From Luteimonas sp. FCS-9 (GTDB taxonomy: Bacteria > Pseudomonadota > Gammaproteobacteria > Xanthomonadales > Xanthomonadaceae), in the NCBI RefSeq assembly GCF_001014645.1, contig NZ_LASZ01000002.1, positions 62,001 through 126,000 of the forward strand: a stretch of DNA of 64,000 nucleotides. The letters run 5' to 3'. This document shows positions 17,737 through 26,883 of this stretch, one piece after another. Positions within the stretch are counted from its first letter, which is position 1. Each line of letters begins with the position of its first letter. A program made the position numbers and the translations under genes. The notes below the pieces were generated by a model. It was not told the DNA's origin and did no database searches. It was given only the letters and a program-made list of their open reading frames with translations.

Positions 17737-18427
17737 CAGCTTTGTCGGGTCGTTTTCGCCTGTCTGCTCAATGACTTGCGGCACTCTTCAGAGACTTGTT
17801 CAAGCTTTATCCACAAGCGTCTGTTTCGTCTCAAATTTTGAGAATGCGTCACTTTTGGACCTGAACGTCACCGTCACGCGGCCTTTACGGTATCGTCATG
17901 TTGCGATGCAGCATGACGACCGCAGATGGCTGGCTGCGACGGGTTGACGCGCGGCGCTTCGCAACCGCCGACACCGAGCGGGTGGACAGTTGCGGGATCG
18001 ACGCGGCGGGCGCGGCGGCTCCGCTATCCACTTCTTTCGACGTGCAGCGCGCGTTGAACCACCGGCGGCTCGCCCCACCCGGTGCGCCGCGCGCGCCGGC
18101 GCCCGCCGCCGCGGGGGAGGTCGTCCGCTTGCTTGCACCGAGAGACGCCCCGTCCCCTGACAACGTCCCCGCGCGCGAAGGAGGGCCGGCGCGCGGGCTT
18201 GATTGCCTCGCTCGTCGTGAGCTCCCTCCCCCGCGCGCGCAGGGAGGGCCGGGATGGGGCAGACGGTCGCGGGATTGCCGCGTCGTCGCCCCTATGCCGT
18301 TTCCTTCCATCCATGAAAGGCGCAAGGCTCCACAGCGCGGGGACGGGCGATCGCGCCATTGGGGACCGGCTGCGGGAGCCAATCGGTACATCGAGAACAG
18401 TACTTCGGATGCCGCTGGTGTTTTGGT
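17737..18427. other. intergenic region between mraZ and rnpB, with a DnaA box and repeats
   Basis: About 690 bp with no supportable gene. The part next to mraZ (17737-17920) has lower G+C content and holds a perfect DnaA box TTATCCACA (17807-17815) and an inverted repeat TCGTCATG/CATGACGA (17893-17900 and 17912-17919). Further on, at about 18116-18262, degenerate copies of a CTCCCTCCCCCGCGCG / GGAGGG inverted repeat occur, of the kind common between genes in Xanthomonads. Frames that are open across this region have no family similarity and are not proposed as genes. Confidence 0.5.
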
Positions 18428-18809
18428 GGCGGAGCCGGCCTGTAAGCCGGGTTCTGTCGTGGACAGTCATTCCTCTAGGCGCATCGTCACCGATACGCTC
18501 GAGCAACCTACCCGGACCCGACGCGGGCCGCGTCATGAGGTCCCTATTTGGTCTTGCTCCCGGTGGGGTTTGCCGTGCCGGCCTGTTACCAGGCTCGCGG
18601 TGCGCTCTTACCGCACCATTTCACCCTTGCCCGCACCCGGCCGTCCGGAGACGACCGGGCCGCTGGCGGTATCTTTCTGTTGCACTTTCCGTCGACTCGC
18701 GCCGCCCAGGCGTTACCTGGCACCGTGCCCTGTGGAGCCCGGACTTTCCTCGGCGCCGGTCTCCACCGAAATGGAGGCCGACGACGCGACTGTCCGGCCG
18801 ACTCCGCCG
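18428..18809 (-). ncRNA. rnpB: RNase P RNA (class A M1 RNA)
   Basis: Minus-strand RNA of about 382 nt with the hallmark bacterial RNase P sequences: the GGAAAGTCCGGGCTCC box near the 5' end (plus-strand complement at about 18733-18748) and the 3' CGGCTTAC segment (about 18441-18450). The two ends pair as helix P1 (GGCGGAG...CGGCC with GGCCG...CTCCGCC), which sets the boundaries at 18809 and 18428. It is the catalytic RNA that removes tRNA 5' leaders. Its position beside mraZ and rsmI matches relatives. A possible -10 (GACAAT) lies just upstream near 18818. Confidence 0.95.
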
Positions 18810-18924
18810 GCGCGCATTGTCGCACGCCGACCCGGGCGTGGCAGCATCGGCCCCGTCGACGATCGCCGAGGCCATGCGGTCCCTGCGCGACGAGGCCACA
18901 CGCGCCATCGGGTGACCGGTCGCC

Positions 18925-19794
18925 TCAACCTCGCTCGATGCGATCCAGCAACGCGAGCAGCGCCTCGTGGAACTGCGGCGAGACCGACGCGTCGTTGTGA
19001 CCGCGGCCGGGCACCACGAGCAGGCGCCTGTCGGACGCCGGCAGCGGCGCCGCGTCGTAGAGCGCTTGCGTGAACCGCGGCGCGGTGACGACGTCGCGTT
19101 CGCCGACGACGAACAGCACCGGCTCGTCCAGCCGCCGGGCGATCTCGAGATTGCCGGCCTGCTGCAATGCCGGTGCGATGTCGAAGCGGCGCACCGCCAG
19201 CCGCGTCCAGAAGCCCGAGCGCGCGCGCATCGCGGCAGCCCAGTCCTCGGTCGTGGTCATCGAACTCTCGAGCACCAGCCCATCGAGCGTGCGCGCATCG
19301 GCGACATGGCCGGCGAGGAAGCTGCCCAGCGACTGGCCGTGCACGATCAGCGCTCGGCCGGCCGCCGCGGTCTCCGCGCGCAACGCGTCGTAGACCTGCA
19401 GGGCATCGGCCTGCAGCGCGGCGATCGTCGGCGTGCCGGTGCTGCCGCCGTAACCGCGGTGGTCGACCAGCACCAGATCCACCGGCAATGCGTCATAGGC
19501 GCGAAGCGAATGCCCGGCATGCAATCCGATGCGATAGCCATTGCCGCCGAAGTACAGCACCGTCGCCCGGGCATCGGGGCGCTGCAGCCGCAACTGGTAC
19601 AGCGAGGCGCCGTCGGGCGTCGGGATCCGCGCCTCGGTGGCGGTATACGCAGGGGTCGCAGCGCGCAGCGCGGCCAGGTCGGTGGGCGGCGCCGGCATCG
19701 GCCGGACGAGATGCGATTCCTGCACGCGGAAGGCGCAACCGGCCAGCACGAGACAGCACATGACGGCCGCCAGACGGCGTAGGGGTCGGGACAT
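18925..19794 (-). CDS. lipoprotein alpha/beta hydrolase (putative exported esterase/peptidase-like)
   Basis: 289 residues. A short basic start and hydrophobic stretch end in the lipobox LVLAGC (Cys20), so this is a predicted lipoprotein. The alpha/beta-hydrolase fold shows YFGGNGYR (oxyanion region), VDHRGYGGS, the nucleophile elbow HGQSLGS, a candidate acid in GERD and the catalytic His in GRGHND. This arrangement resembles the Bem46/DUF-type serine hydrolases, whose substrates are mostly unknown. It lies alone between rnpB and rsmI in the same direction. The frame is open far upstream, but only this part has family features. Confidence 0.85.
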   Translation of the reverse strand: MSRPLRRLAAVMCCLVLAGCAFRVQESHLVRPMPAPPTDLAALRAATPAYTATEARIPTPDGASLYQLRLQRPDARATVLYFGGNGYRIGLHAGHSLRAYDALPVDLVLVDHRGYGGSTGTPTIAALQADALQVYDALRAETAAAGRALIVHGQSLGSFLAGHVADARTLDGLVLESSMTTTEDWAAAMRARSGFWTRLAVRRFDIAPALQQAGNLEIARRLDEPVLFVVGERDVVTAPRFTQALYDAAPLPASDRRLLVVPGRGHNDASVSPQFHEALLALLDRIERG

Positions 19795-19832
19795 GCAAAC
19801 AGCATCCTTGCACTGGATGCCCTTCGACCCGG

Positions 19833-20690
19833 TCAGGCGCCGGGAGTTCCCTGGCCGTAGAGCGCCTTGCGCGGCGCACCGCTGAGCTCGGCCGCGACCT
19901 TGGCCGCGGTCGACGGTGGCAGGTGCGGCGCGAGCGCGGCGTAGAGCCGCCGCCCTTCCGCCAGCGCCGCATCCTCGGACGCCGGCGCACCTTCGACGAG
20001 CACGACGAACTCGCCCTTGCGCTGGTCGGCGTCGGCGACGACGCGCGCGTGCAAGGTTGCCAGGTCGCCGTCGAGCACGGTCTCGAACAGCTTGGTCAGT
20101 TCTCGCGCGACGACCGCCCGCCGCGCGGGGCCGAACGCGTCGACCGCATCGGCGAGCATCGCGTCGATCCGGTGCGAGGACTCGTAGAACAGCAGCGTCC
20201 GCGGCTCGGCGGCGAGCGCCTGCAGCCGGTCGCGCCGCGCGCTGGCCTTCGCCGGCAGGAAGCCCTCGAACACGAACCGGTCGCTGGGCAGCCCGGCGAC
20301 GCTCAACGCGGCGATCAGCGCACTGGCGCCGGGCACCGGCGAGACGCGCAGGCCGGCCGCGCGCGCGGCCGCCACCAGCCGGAACCCCGGATCGCTGACC
20401 AGCGGCGTGCCGGCGTCGCTGACCAGCGCCAGCGTCTCGCCGCTGCGCAGGCGCTCGACCAGGCGCGCAGCGAGCCCGTCCTCGTTGTGCTCGTGCAGCG
20501 CGACCAGCGGCCGCTCGATGCCGAAATGACCGAGCAGCTGGCGGGTGTGCCGCGTGTCCTCGGCGCAGATCGCGTCGACCGTGCGCAGGACCTGCTGCGC
20601 GCGCGGCGACAGGTCGCCCAGGTTGCCGATCGGCGTGGCGACGACGTGCAGGATGCCCGGCGCGGGCGTGGGGCGGGCGGATGCAGTCAT
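19833..20690 (-). CDS. rsmI: 16S rRNA (cytidine-1402-2'-O)-methyltransferase RsmI
   Basis: A tetrapyrrole-methylase fold enzyme of about 285 residues that 2'-O-methylates C1402 of 16S rRNA. Motifs: [18 protein letters not shown] at the start, [34 protein letters not shown] (SAM-binding GTP loop) and [18 protein letters not shown]. The start at 20690 (MTASARP) is chosen; another in-frame ATG lies at 20699. It is divergent from the LpoA-like gene with a ~55-bp spacer that must hold both promoters. Confidence 0.96.
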   Translation of the reverse strand: MTASARPTPAPGILHVVATPIGNLGDLSPRAQQVLRTVDAICAEDTRHTRQLLGHFGIERPLVALHEHNEDGLAARLVERLRSGETLALVSDAGTPLVSDPGFRLVAAARAAGLRVSPVPGASALIAALSVAGLPSDRFVFEGFLPAKASARRDRLQALAAEPRTLLFYESSHRIDAMLADAVDAFGPARRAVVARELTKLFETVLDGDLATLHARVVADADQRKGEFVVLVEGAPASEDAALAEGRRLYAALAPHLPPSTAAKVAAELSGAPRKALYGQGTPGA

Positions 20691-20709
20691 CGTCTCCACG
20701 GCGGAACGC

Positions 20710-20715
20710 TAGAAT
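20710..20715 (+). promoter_or_regulatory. -10 element for the lpoA-like/yraN genes
   Basis: TAGAAT (20710-20715) in the context GCTAGAATGCGG lies 30 bp upstream of the ATG at 20746. The same GCTAGAATGC context is found ahead of the FMN riboswitch, and GCTATAATCGCGG ahead of ettA, so this is probably the house-style -10. No clear -35 is visible. Confidence 0.55.
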
Positions 20716-20745
20716 GCGGCCATTATCCCGCAGCGGAACCGCGAC

Positions 20746-21978
20746 ATGACAGCAACGGCACAGGCCTCGACCGCGCGCACGGGCCAGCGCGCCTCCCGTC
20801 CCGGCAGCGCGACGCGCCCGATGCTGGCCGTCGCCCTGGCGGCGCTGGTCGCCGGCTGCGCGACCGTGCGGACGACCGGCACGACCGGCCCGGGCCCCGG
20901 CGACGTCGCACCGGCCGAGCCCGAGCGCTGGCAGTTCGACGACGCCCGCCCGGCCGCCGAGTCCGACGGCTACCGCCCGCCACGCAAGCTGGCGGTGCTG
21001 CTGCCGATGAGCGGCGCGCTGGCAACCGCTGCCGCGCCGGTCCGCGACGGCCTGCTGGCCGGCTACTACGGCGAGCGCCGCACGCGGCCCGAGCTGGCGT
21101 TCTACGACACCGCCGGCACGCCGGCCGGCGCCGCGGGCGCGTACGCGCGGGCGATCGCCGAGGGCGCCGACCAGATCGTCGGGCCGCTGGGCCGCGACGA
21201 GGTCGACGCGGTCCTGCAGGCCGCGCCGGCGGTGCCGCTGCTGGCCCTGAACCGCGGCGTGGCGACGCCGCCCGAGAACTCGGCGGCGTTCTCGCTGGCG
21301 CCCGAGGACGAAGGCGACGCGGCCGCGCAGTACCTTCTGGCGCGCAACGCGCGCAACGTGCTGGTGCTCAGCAGCGGCGACGACAATGCGCGGCGCAGCG
21401 TCGACGCGCTGCGCGCGCGGCTGACCCAGGCCGGCGGCAGCATCGTCGGCACGATCGCCGTGGTCGGCGACACGCCGGTCGACCAGACCCCAGCGCTGCG
21501 AAACGCGGTGACCGCCGAGGCCGGCGTGGACGCGGTGTTCCTCGCGATCCGCGGCAACCAGGCGCGCGCGATCGCCCCGCAGCTGTCGGTCGCCGGGCTC
21601 GGCAGTCGGCCGCGCCTGGGCACCTCGCAGCTGACCGCCGGGACCGGCAAGCCGGAGGAGGACCAGATCCTCGACGGCATCGTGTTCCCGACCGAAGGCT
21701 GGTCCACCGGCGCCAGCGCGCGTTCGCTGCCGCCGCAGGCGACGATCGCCCGCGACCTGCCGACCGCCCGCGGCGGCGCCGCGCGGCTGTTCGCGTTCGG
21801 CTTCGACGCCTGGCTGCTGAGCGGCTATCTCGAGCACCTGAGCCGCAACGCCGAGGCCGCCGTCGGCGGTGCGACCGGCATGTTGCGCATCGGCCCCGGC
21901 GGCCAGGTCGTGCGCCAGCCGGCGTGGGCGACCTGGCGCGGCGGCCGGATCGTCGCGCAGGCGGACGCCGGCGGTTGA
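20746..21978 (+). CDS. lpoA: LppC/LpoA-like outer-membrane lipoprotein activating PBP1A
   Basis: 410 residues with a long N-terminal signal ending in the lipobox LVAGC (Cys38). The mature part is a periplasmic-binding-protein-like LppC domain ([19 protein letters not shown]..., about residues 78-400). E. coli LpoA (678 residues) has an extra N-terminal TPR domain that is absent here, so this is the short form holding only the PBP1A-contacting C-terminal domain. It is expected at the inner face of the outer membrane, stimulating peptidoglycan synthesis. It is followed by yraN with overlapping codons and faces rsmI, a synteny common in gammaproteobacteria. Confidence 0.88.
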   Translation: MTATAQASTARTGQRASRPGSATRPMLAVALAALVAGCATVRTTGTTGPGPGDVAPAEPERWQFDDARPAAESDGYRPPRKLAVLLPMSGALATAAAPVRDGLLAGYYGERRTRPELAFYDTAGTPAGAAGAYARAIAEGADQIVGPLGRDEVDAVLQAAPAVPLLALNRGVATPPENSAAFSLAPEDEGDAAAQYLLARNARNVLVLSSGDDNARRSVDALRARLTQAGGSIVGTIAVVGDTPVDQTPALRNAVTAEAGVDAVFLAIRGNQARAIAPQLSVAGLGSRPRLGTSQLTAGTGKPEEDQILDGIVFPTEGWSTGASARSLPPQATIARDLPTARGGAARLFAFGFDAWLLSGYLEHLSRNAEAAVGGATGMLRIGPGGQVVRQPAWATWRGGRIVAQADAGG

Positions 21979-22355
21979 GCGATCGCCGCAGCGACGGCCA
22001 GGCCGCCGAGCGCGCGGCGCTGGCCCACCTGCAGGCGGCAGGCCTGACGCTGCTGGCCGCCAACGTCGGCTACCGCGGCGGCGAACTCGACCTGGTCATG
22101 CGCGACGCGCGCGGGCCTGCGCCCACGATCGTGTTCGTCGAGGTGCGTCATCGGCGCAGCCAGCGCTTCGGCGGCGGCGCGGCCTCGGTCGATGCCGGCA
22201 AGCGGCGCCGGATCGTGCTGGCGGCGCAGCTGTTCCTGTCCCGCCAGCCGCGACTGCGCGACCTGCCCTGCCGCTTCGACGTGGTCGAGACCAGCGGCGA
22301 CGCGGCGGCGCCGACGCTGCGCTGGATCGAGGACGCATTCCGCGCCGACGACTGA
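21975..22355 (+). CDS. yraN: YraN / UPF0102 family protein (endonuclease-like fold)
   Basis: 126 residues starting at a TTG that overlaps the stop of the preceding gene (TTGA), the only start giving the complete family N-terminus ([20 protein letters not shown]). The restriction-endonuclease-like core is visible: [17 protein letters not shown], with the E...D pair, and [16 protein letters not shown] with the ExK-like position read as EVR. Family members have this fold, but no reaction is firmly known. Length is normal. Translationally coupled to the lpoA-like gene. Confidence 0.9.
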   Translation: MSDRRSDGQAAERAALAHLQAAGLTLLAANVGYRGGELDLVMRDARGPAPTIVFVEVRHRRSQRFGGGAASVDAGKRRRIVLAAQLFLSRQPRLRDLPCRFDVVETSGDAAAPTLRWIEDAFRADD

Positions 22356-22413
22356 GCATCTGCCCGCGGCACGCGGATGCCATCCACAGGCGCGCGAGCA
22401 CACAAGCCCAGAT

Positions 22414-22484
22414 CCGTAGGAGCGCGCTCGCGCGCGAAAGCGCTTTACCGAGAAAGCCCTTCGCGCGCGAGCGCACTCCTACGG
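22414..22484. repeat. GTAGGAGCGCGCTCGCGCGCGA-type REP, inverted pair
   Basis: The left arm 22414-22438 (CCGTAGGAGCGCGCTCGCG... to GAA) and right arm 22460-22484 (TTCGCGCGCGAGCG... to TACGG) are inverted copies about 21 bp apart, forming a strong hairpin after yraN. Further copies are at 27163-27216 (degenerate plus complete arm) and 28456-28600 (pair). This repetitive extragenic palindrome is widespread in Xanthomonadaceae and pseudomonads. Confidence 0.9.
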
Positions 22485-22570
22485 CTGCGGTTTGCTACTG
22501 CGTCTGCTGTCGATGCGCGCCAGGCGGGTGCATGCGAAGATTGGCGCGGGGAACCACAGGGGATTCAGGG

Positions 22571-23128
22571 ATGACGCGATCGATCGCCAGCTGCGTGCTG
22601 GCCTGCCTGCTGCTCACTGCATCGATGGGCACCGCGTCCGCGCAGGACGCGACACCGCCCGCGGTAGGCAGCCTGCCGCCGCCACTGCTCGGCAAGGACC
22701 GCGCGGGCCGCGAGGTCGACCTCGCCGCGCTGCGCGGAAAAGTCGTGATCGTGACCTTCTGGGCCTCCTGGTGCCCGCCCTGCCGCAAGGAGCTGCCGGT
22801 GCTGGGCCAGTTCCAGCGCGTGGTCGGTCGCGACGCGCTCGAGGTCGTCGCGATCAACTACAAGGAGCCCCGCCGCGAGTTCACCGACGTGGTTCGCAGG
22901 AACCGCGATATCGACCTGACCTGGGTGCACGATGCGCGCGGCGACATCAGCGATCTCTACGGCGTGCGCACGTTGCCGCACATGTTCATGCTCGACCGCG
23001 ACGGACGCGTGGCCTTCACGCATCGCGGCTACAGCGAACAGTCCCTGCCCGGCATCATCGACGAAGTGCTCAGCCTGCTGCCCGAGGACGTACGAACGCG
23101 TCCGGCATCGAATAACGCGTCGCGCTGA
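22571..23128 (+). CDS. TlpA/ResA-like exported thioredoxin-fold thiol-disulfide protein
   Basis: 185 residues: a signal peptide (about 1-24, ending in ASAQ) and an AlkC/redoxin-type thioredoxin domain with the active site FWASWCPPCRKELPVL (CPPC at about residues 73-76) and the cis-proline segment VRTLPHMFMLDRDG. Periplasmic reductants of this type (TlpA, ResA, CcmG-like) serve cytochrome c or copper-centre assembly, but no such genes are next to it, so the partner is unknown. It follows the yraN REP hairpin and converges on thiL, whose stop is only 1 bp away. Confidence 0.88.
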   Translation: MTRSIASCVLACLLLTASMGTASAQDATPPAVGSLPPPLLGKDRAGREVDLAALRGKVVIVTFWASWCPPCRKELPVLGQFQRVVGRDALEVVAINYKEPRREFTDVVRRNRDIDLTWVHDARGDISDLYGVRTLPHMFMLDRDGRVAFTHRGYSEQSLPGIIDEVLSLLPEDVRTRPASNNASR

Positions 23129-23129
23129 C

Positions 23130-24086
23130 TCAGCCGGCAAAGTGGTCCCAGCCGGCCCGCGCCGGCGTCCAGGCGGTGCCATCGCCGGTGGTCGCGACGA
23201 CGCCGTCGCCGGCCACGATCCGCCCGATCCGGATTGCCGGGGTGCCGCTGGCCCGCGCGATCTCGTCGATCGCGGCGCGCGCATGCTGGGGCGCGGTGAA
23301 GCACAGTTCGTAGTCGTCGCCGCCCGCGGCCTGCAGCACTCGACGCTGTCCAGCGTCGGCGGCCGCGCGGCGCAGCGCCTCGGAGGCCGGCAGCGCATCG
23401 ACATCGATCTGCGCGCCCACGCCACTCGCCCGGCAGACATGGCCGAGGTCGGCCAGCAGGCCGTCGGAAACGTCGATCGCGGCATGCGCGTGCGCCGCCA
23501 GTGCCTGGCCGAGCGCGAGTCGGGGCTCGGGGCGATCGAGGCGGCGTCGCAACGCGGCGTCGCGTGCGCCCCCCGCGGTCCATTGCGCGAGCGCTGCGGC
23601 CGCATCGCCCAGCGTGCCGCTGACCCAGACATCGTCGCCGACCTGCGCGCGGTCGCGCCGCAACGCACGCCCGGGCGCGACGAAGCCGTGCACCGCGACG
23701 CAGACCGACAACGGCCCGCGCGTGGTGTCGCCGCCGACCAGCGCGACCGCATGCGGGCGCGCCAGCGCGTCGAAGCCGTCGAGAAAGGCGTCGACCCAGC
23801 CGGCGTCGGGGGCCGGCAGCGACAGCGACAACGTGCACCACGCGGGCCTGGCGCCCATCGCCGCCAGATCCGACAGATTGACCGCCAGTGCCTTCCAGCC
23901 GATGTCGGCAGGCGCGGTATCGCCGGGAAAGTGCACGTCGACGTTGAGCGTGTCCATCGCCACGACGAGCTGCTCGCCCGCTGCGGGCTGCAGCAACGCG
24001 GCATCGTCGCCGATGCCCAGCACCACGTCGTCGCGCCGCACCACGCGGGCGCGGATGCGGTCGATCAGCGCGAACTCGCCGGCCAC
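23130..24086 (-). CDS. thiL: thiamine-monophosphate kinase ThiL
   Basis: About 318 residues, making thiamine diphosphate from thiamine monophosphate and ATP. Motifs: GEFALIDRIRA at the start, DDVVLGIGDDAALLQP (Mg/ATP Asp residues), LVVAMDTLNVDVHFP, NLSDLAAMGARP, VGGDTTRGPLSVCV and AAIDVSDGLLADLGH. I use a GTG at 24086 because it follows the nusB stop and gives the usual length; an ATG at 24140 would overlap nusB by 40 bp and add 18 Arg-rich residues without family similarity. Last gene of the riboflavin group; the nusB-thiL order is conserved. Confidence 0.93.
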   Translation of the reverse strand: MAGEFALIDRIRARVVRRDDVVLGIGDDAALLQPAAGEQLVVAMDTLNVDVHFPGDTAPADIGWKALAVNLSDLAAMGARPAWCTLSLSLPAPDAGWVDAFLDGFDALARPHAVALVGGDTTRGPLSVCVAVHGFVAPGRALRRDRAQVGDDVWVSGTLGDAAAALAQWTAGGARDAALRRRLDRPEPRLALGQALAAHAHAAIDVSDGLLADLGHVCRASGVGAQIDVDALPASEALRRAAADAGQRRVLQAAGGDDYELCFTAPQHARAAIDEIARASGTPAIRIGRIVAGDGVVATTGDGTAWTPARAGWDHFAG

Positions 24087-24100
24087 CGCGACAGGTGCGG

Positions 24101-24565
24101 TCAGCGGCCGCGCAGCGCCCCGACCTCGGGCGCGCGCCACTGCGCGGCGGCCCGGTCGAGCACGCCGTTGACGTAGGTGTGGCCGTGCTCGGAGCCGAAG
24201 CGCTTGACGGTGCGCAGCGCCTCGTCGATCACCACGCGGTAGGGCACGTCGACGCGATGCTGCAGCTCGTAGGCGGCGATGCGCAGCATCGCGCGCTCGA
24301 TCGGGTCGACCTCGTCGATCTCGCGGTCCAGGAACGGCGCCAGCGCGGCGTCGAGCTCGCGGTAACGACTGCCCACGCCGTGCACCAGGTCCTCGAAGTA
24401 CGCCAGGTCGGCGACCTCCTTGGCCTGCTCGTGCGCGAACTGCGCGACGATCTCGCGTGCCTGCGCGCCCGACATCTGCATCGCGTAGACGGCCTGCAGC
24501 GCGCGGCGGCGCGCGCGCGAGCGCAGCACCGGGTCGACGCCTTGGGGTTTGCGGGTCTGGGTCAT
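24101..24565 (-). CDS. nusB: transcription antitermination factor NusB
   Basis: A 154-residue all-helical RNA-binding protein. The family N-terminus [18 protein letters not shown], the middle [23 protein letters not shown] and the end [29 protein letters not shown] are all present. NusB pairs with NusE (S10) on boxA RNA during rRNA antitermination. It overlaps ribH by 4 bp. This ribH-nusB pairing is standard in gammaproteobacteria, so its transcription is probably also subject to the FMN riboswitch upstream unless an internal promoter exists. Confidence 0.97.
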   Translation of the reverse strand: MTQTRKPQGVDPVLRSRARRRALQAVYAMQMSGAQAREIVAQFAHEQAKEVADLAYFEDLVHGVGSRYRELDAALAPFLDREIDEVDPIERAMLRIAAYELQHRVDVPYRVVIDEALRTVKRFGSEHGHTYVNGVLDRAAAQWRAPEVGALRGR

Positions 24566-25029
24566 CCGATCTTGTCCAGCAGGTTGCTCATCTCGATGGC
24601 GACCAGCGCCGCCTCCTCGCCCTTGTTGCCGTGGCTGCCGCCGGCCCGCTTCTCGGCGTCGCCGTAATCCTCGACCGCGAGCACGCCGTTGGCCACGGGC
24701 ACGCCGGCATCGAGCGCGACGCGCATCAGCGCATCGCTGCAGCCGTCGGCGACCTGCTCGTAGTGCCGGGTGTCGCCGCGCACCACGCAGCCCAGCGCCA
24801 GCAGCGCGGCATGGCCGCCGGCCGCGGCGATGCGCGCGCACGCCAGCGGGATCTCCCAGGCACCGGGCACGCGCACGACGTCGACCGCGTCCTCGGCGAC
24901 GCCGTGGTCGGCGAACGCCTTGCGCGCGCCGGCGACCAGCGCATCGGTGATCCTGGGGTTCCAGCGGCTGGCGACGATCGCGTAGCGCGCGCCGGCGGGG
25001 GCGCGCAGGTCGCCTTCGATGTGGCTCAT
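24562..25029 (-). CDS. ribH: 6,7-dimethyl-8-ribityllumazine synthase
   Basis: About 155 residues; condenses the ribityl-pyrimidine with dihydroxybutanone phosphate to lumazine. Motifs: [47 protein letters not shown] and [18 protein letters not shown], ending in [15 protein letters not shown]. The start MSHIEGDLR at 25029 matches relatives; another ATG at 25035 adds only MP. An AGG motif sits about 10 nt upstream of the chosen ATG. There is a 40-bp gap after ribBA and a 4-bp overlap with nusB. Confidence 0.96.
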   Translation of the reverse strand: MSHIEGDLRAPAGARYAIVASRWNPRITDALVAGARKAFADHGVAEDAVDVVRVPGAWEIPLACARIAAAGGHAALLALGCVVRGDTRHYEQVADGCSDALMRVALDAGVPVANGVLAVEDYGDAEKRAGGSHGNKGEEAALVAIEMSNLLDKIG

Positions 25030-25069
25030 GGGCATGGGGCCTCGCTCAGGCCGGCCAGTTTACCGCGCG

Positions 25070-26170
25070 TCATGCCGGAACGGACTCCACGACTTCCAGC
25101 CCGTAGCCGGCCAGGCCGATCTGGCGGCGCGGCGTGCCCAGCACGCGCAGCCGGCCCAGGCCGAGATCGGCGAGGATCTGCGCGCCGGCGCCGTTGCGCC
25201 GCCATTGCCCGACGTCCTTGTCCTTGCCCGGCGGGCGCACGACCGGCTCCTGCCGCAGCCGCGCCAGCAGGCCGTCGGCATCGCGCGGCGCCGACAGCAC
25301 CACCATCACGCCCTGCCCCTCGGCCGCGATCGCGCGGAGTGCGTCGGTCGCGGCGACGCCGAAATCGTCGCGGCGCCAGTGCAGCAGGTCGGCCAGCGGG
25401 TTCTCGACCTGCACGCGGACCAGCGTCGGGGTCGCCGCGTCGGGCGTGCCGCACACCAGCGCGAAGTGCAGTTCGTGCGCGATCCGGTCGCGGTAGGTCA
25501 CCAGCCGGAACGGACCGAACTCGGTCTCGATGTCGCGCTCGTCGATGCGCTCGACGGTGCGCTCGGTGCTGAGGCGGTACGCGATCAGGTCGGCGATCGA
25601 GCCCATCTTCAGCCCGTGCTCGCGCGCGAACGCCTCCAGTTCGGGGCGGCGCGCCATGCTGCCGTCGGGGTTGAGGATCTCGACCAGCACGCCGGCCGGC
25701 GCCAGTCCGGCCAGCATCGCCAGGTCCACGCCGGCCTCGGTGTGGCCGGCGCGGGTCAGCACGCCGCCGGGCTGGGCGATCAGCGGAAAGATGTGGCCGG
25801 GCTGGTGCAGGTCGTCGGGCCGGGCGTCGGGCCGCACCGCGGTGCGGATCGTGTGGGCGCGGTCGTGTGCGGAGATGCCGGTGGTCACGCCTTCGGCCGC
25901 TTCGATGCTGACCGTGAAGTTGGTCTGGAACTGCGCGGTATTGGCCCGCACCATCGGCGCCAGGCCCAGCTGGGCGGCGCGGTCGGCGGTCAGCGGCAGG
26001 CAGACCAAGCCGCGGCCGTGGGTGACCATGAAGTTGATGTCGGCCGGCCGGACCAGCTCGGCCGCCATGATCAGGTCGCCCTCGTTCTCGCGGTCCTCGT
26101 CGTCGACGACCACGACCATCCGCCCGGCGCGGATCTCCTCCAGCAGTTCGGGAATCGGGGCGAAGTTCAT
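25070..26170 (-). CDS. ribB: 3,4-dihydroxy-2-butanone-4-phosphate synthase with degenerate GTP cyclohydrolase II domain
   Basis: 366 residues. The N-terminal RibB domain (about 1-200) is complete: VVVVDDEDRENEGDL for Mg binding, HGRGLVCLPL, TNFTVSIEA, GHIFPLIAQPGGVLTRAGHTEA. The C-terminal half (about 205-366) aligns with GTP cyclohydrolase II, but the zinc-binding cysteines expected in the HSEC.TGD...RRCDCG region are gone; here one reads VRVQVENPLADLLHWRRDDFG. It should therefore make dihydroxybutanone phosphate only. A functional RibA must be elsewhere. It overlaps ribE by 4 bp and lies in the FMN-riboswitch operon. Confidence 0.95.
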   Translation of the reverse strand: MNFAPIPELLEEIRAGRMVVVVDDEDRENEGDLIMAAELVRPADINFMVTHGRGLVCLPLTADRAAQLGLAPMVRANTAQFQTNFTVSIEAAEGVTTGISAHDRAHTIRTAVRPDARPDDLHQPGHIFPLIAQPGGVLTRAGHTEAGVDLAMLAGLAPAGVLVEILNPDGSMARRPELEAFAREHGLKMGSIADLIAYRLSTERTVERIDERDIETEFGPFRLVTYRDRIAHELHFALVCGTPDAATPTLVRVQVENPLADLLHWRRDDFGVAATDALRAIAAEGQGVMVVLSAPRDADGLLARLRQEPVVRPPGKDKDVGQWRRNGAGAQILADLGLGRLRVLGTPRRQIGLAGYGLEVVESVPA

Positions 26171-26784
26171 GCGCGCACCCCCGCCGGCACAACGCCGCTG
26201 GCGAGCAGGCGCTCGACGTAGCGCGCGACCAGGTCCACCTCGAGATTGACCGCATCGCCGACCGCGGTCGCGCCGAACGCGGTGTGCGCGACGGTGTGCG
26301 GCACCAGCGCGACCTCGAAGCCGTCGGCATCGACCGCGTTGACCGTCAAGCTGACGCCGTCGACGCAGATCGAGCCCTTGTGCGCGATGTAGCGCAGCAG
26401 CGCCGCCGGCGCCTCGAAGCGCCAGCGCTGCGCACGGGCGTCGTCGTGCACCGAGGCCACCCGGCCGACGCCGTCGACGTGGCCGCTGACCAGGTGCCCG
26501 CCGAGCCGGTCGGTCGGGCGCATCGCGCGTTCGAGGTTCAGCGGGCGGTCCGTGGCCAGCGCGCCGAGCGTGGTCAACGCCAGGGTTTCGGTGGAGGCGT
26601 CGGCTTCGAAATGCGCGTCGTCGAACGCCACCACGGTCAGGCAGACGCCGTTGACCGCGATGCTCTCGCCCTGCACGACATCGGCGAACGGCAGCGTACC
26701 GACCGCGATGCGCAGCCGCGCGTCGCCACCGCGCGCCTCGTTGGAAACCAGGCGTCCGACGCCCTCGATCAATCCGGTGAACAT
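26167..26784 (-). CDS. ribE: riboflavin synthase alpha subunit
   Basis: 205 residues forming two similar beta-barrel domains: MFTGLIEGVGRL...GESIAVNGVCLTVV and LGGHLVSGHVDGVGRV...GSICVDGVSLTVNAV. It converts two lumazines to riboflavin and the pyrimidine precursor. The ATG is preceded by GGAGG at a spacing of 8 nt. It is the first gene after the FMN riboswitch. The frame is open upstream through the leader but lacks family similarity there. Confidence 0.97.
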   Translation of the reverse strand: MFTGLIEGVGRLVSNEARGGDARLRIAVGTLPFADVVQGESIAVNGVCLTVVAFDDAHFEADASTETLALTTLGALATDRPLNLERAMRPTDRLGGHLVSGHVDGVGRVASVHDDARAQRWRFEAPAALLRYIAHKGSICVDGVSLTVNAVDADGFEVALVPHTVAHTAFGATAVGDAVNLEVDLVARYVERLLASGVVPAGVRA

Positions 26785-26883
26785 GTCGCTGCCTCCGTCC
26801 GCGCGGATCGCCCGCACGGTGTGCCGAATGGGAACGGTCCGGGACGCGACAGCGTGCACGGCCACAAGGCCGCGCATGGCGTC

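Noticed and set aside
17898..19073. Plus-strand frame across the mraZ-rnpB spacer and rnpB
   Set aside because: It runs antisense through rnpB and the hydrolase gene and has no recognisable domain.
18925..21837. A 970-residue open frame spanning the hydrolase, rsmI region and lpoA antisense
   Set aside because: Only the last 289 residues (from 19794) have protein features; the rest is antisense of rsmI and lpoA.
26785..26883. In-frame N-terminal extension or leader peptide of ribE
   Set aside because: Family members begin at MFTGLIEGVG, which has a GGAGG site; the extension would run into the riboswitch.
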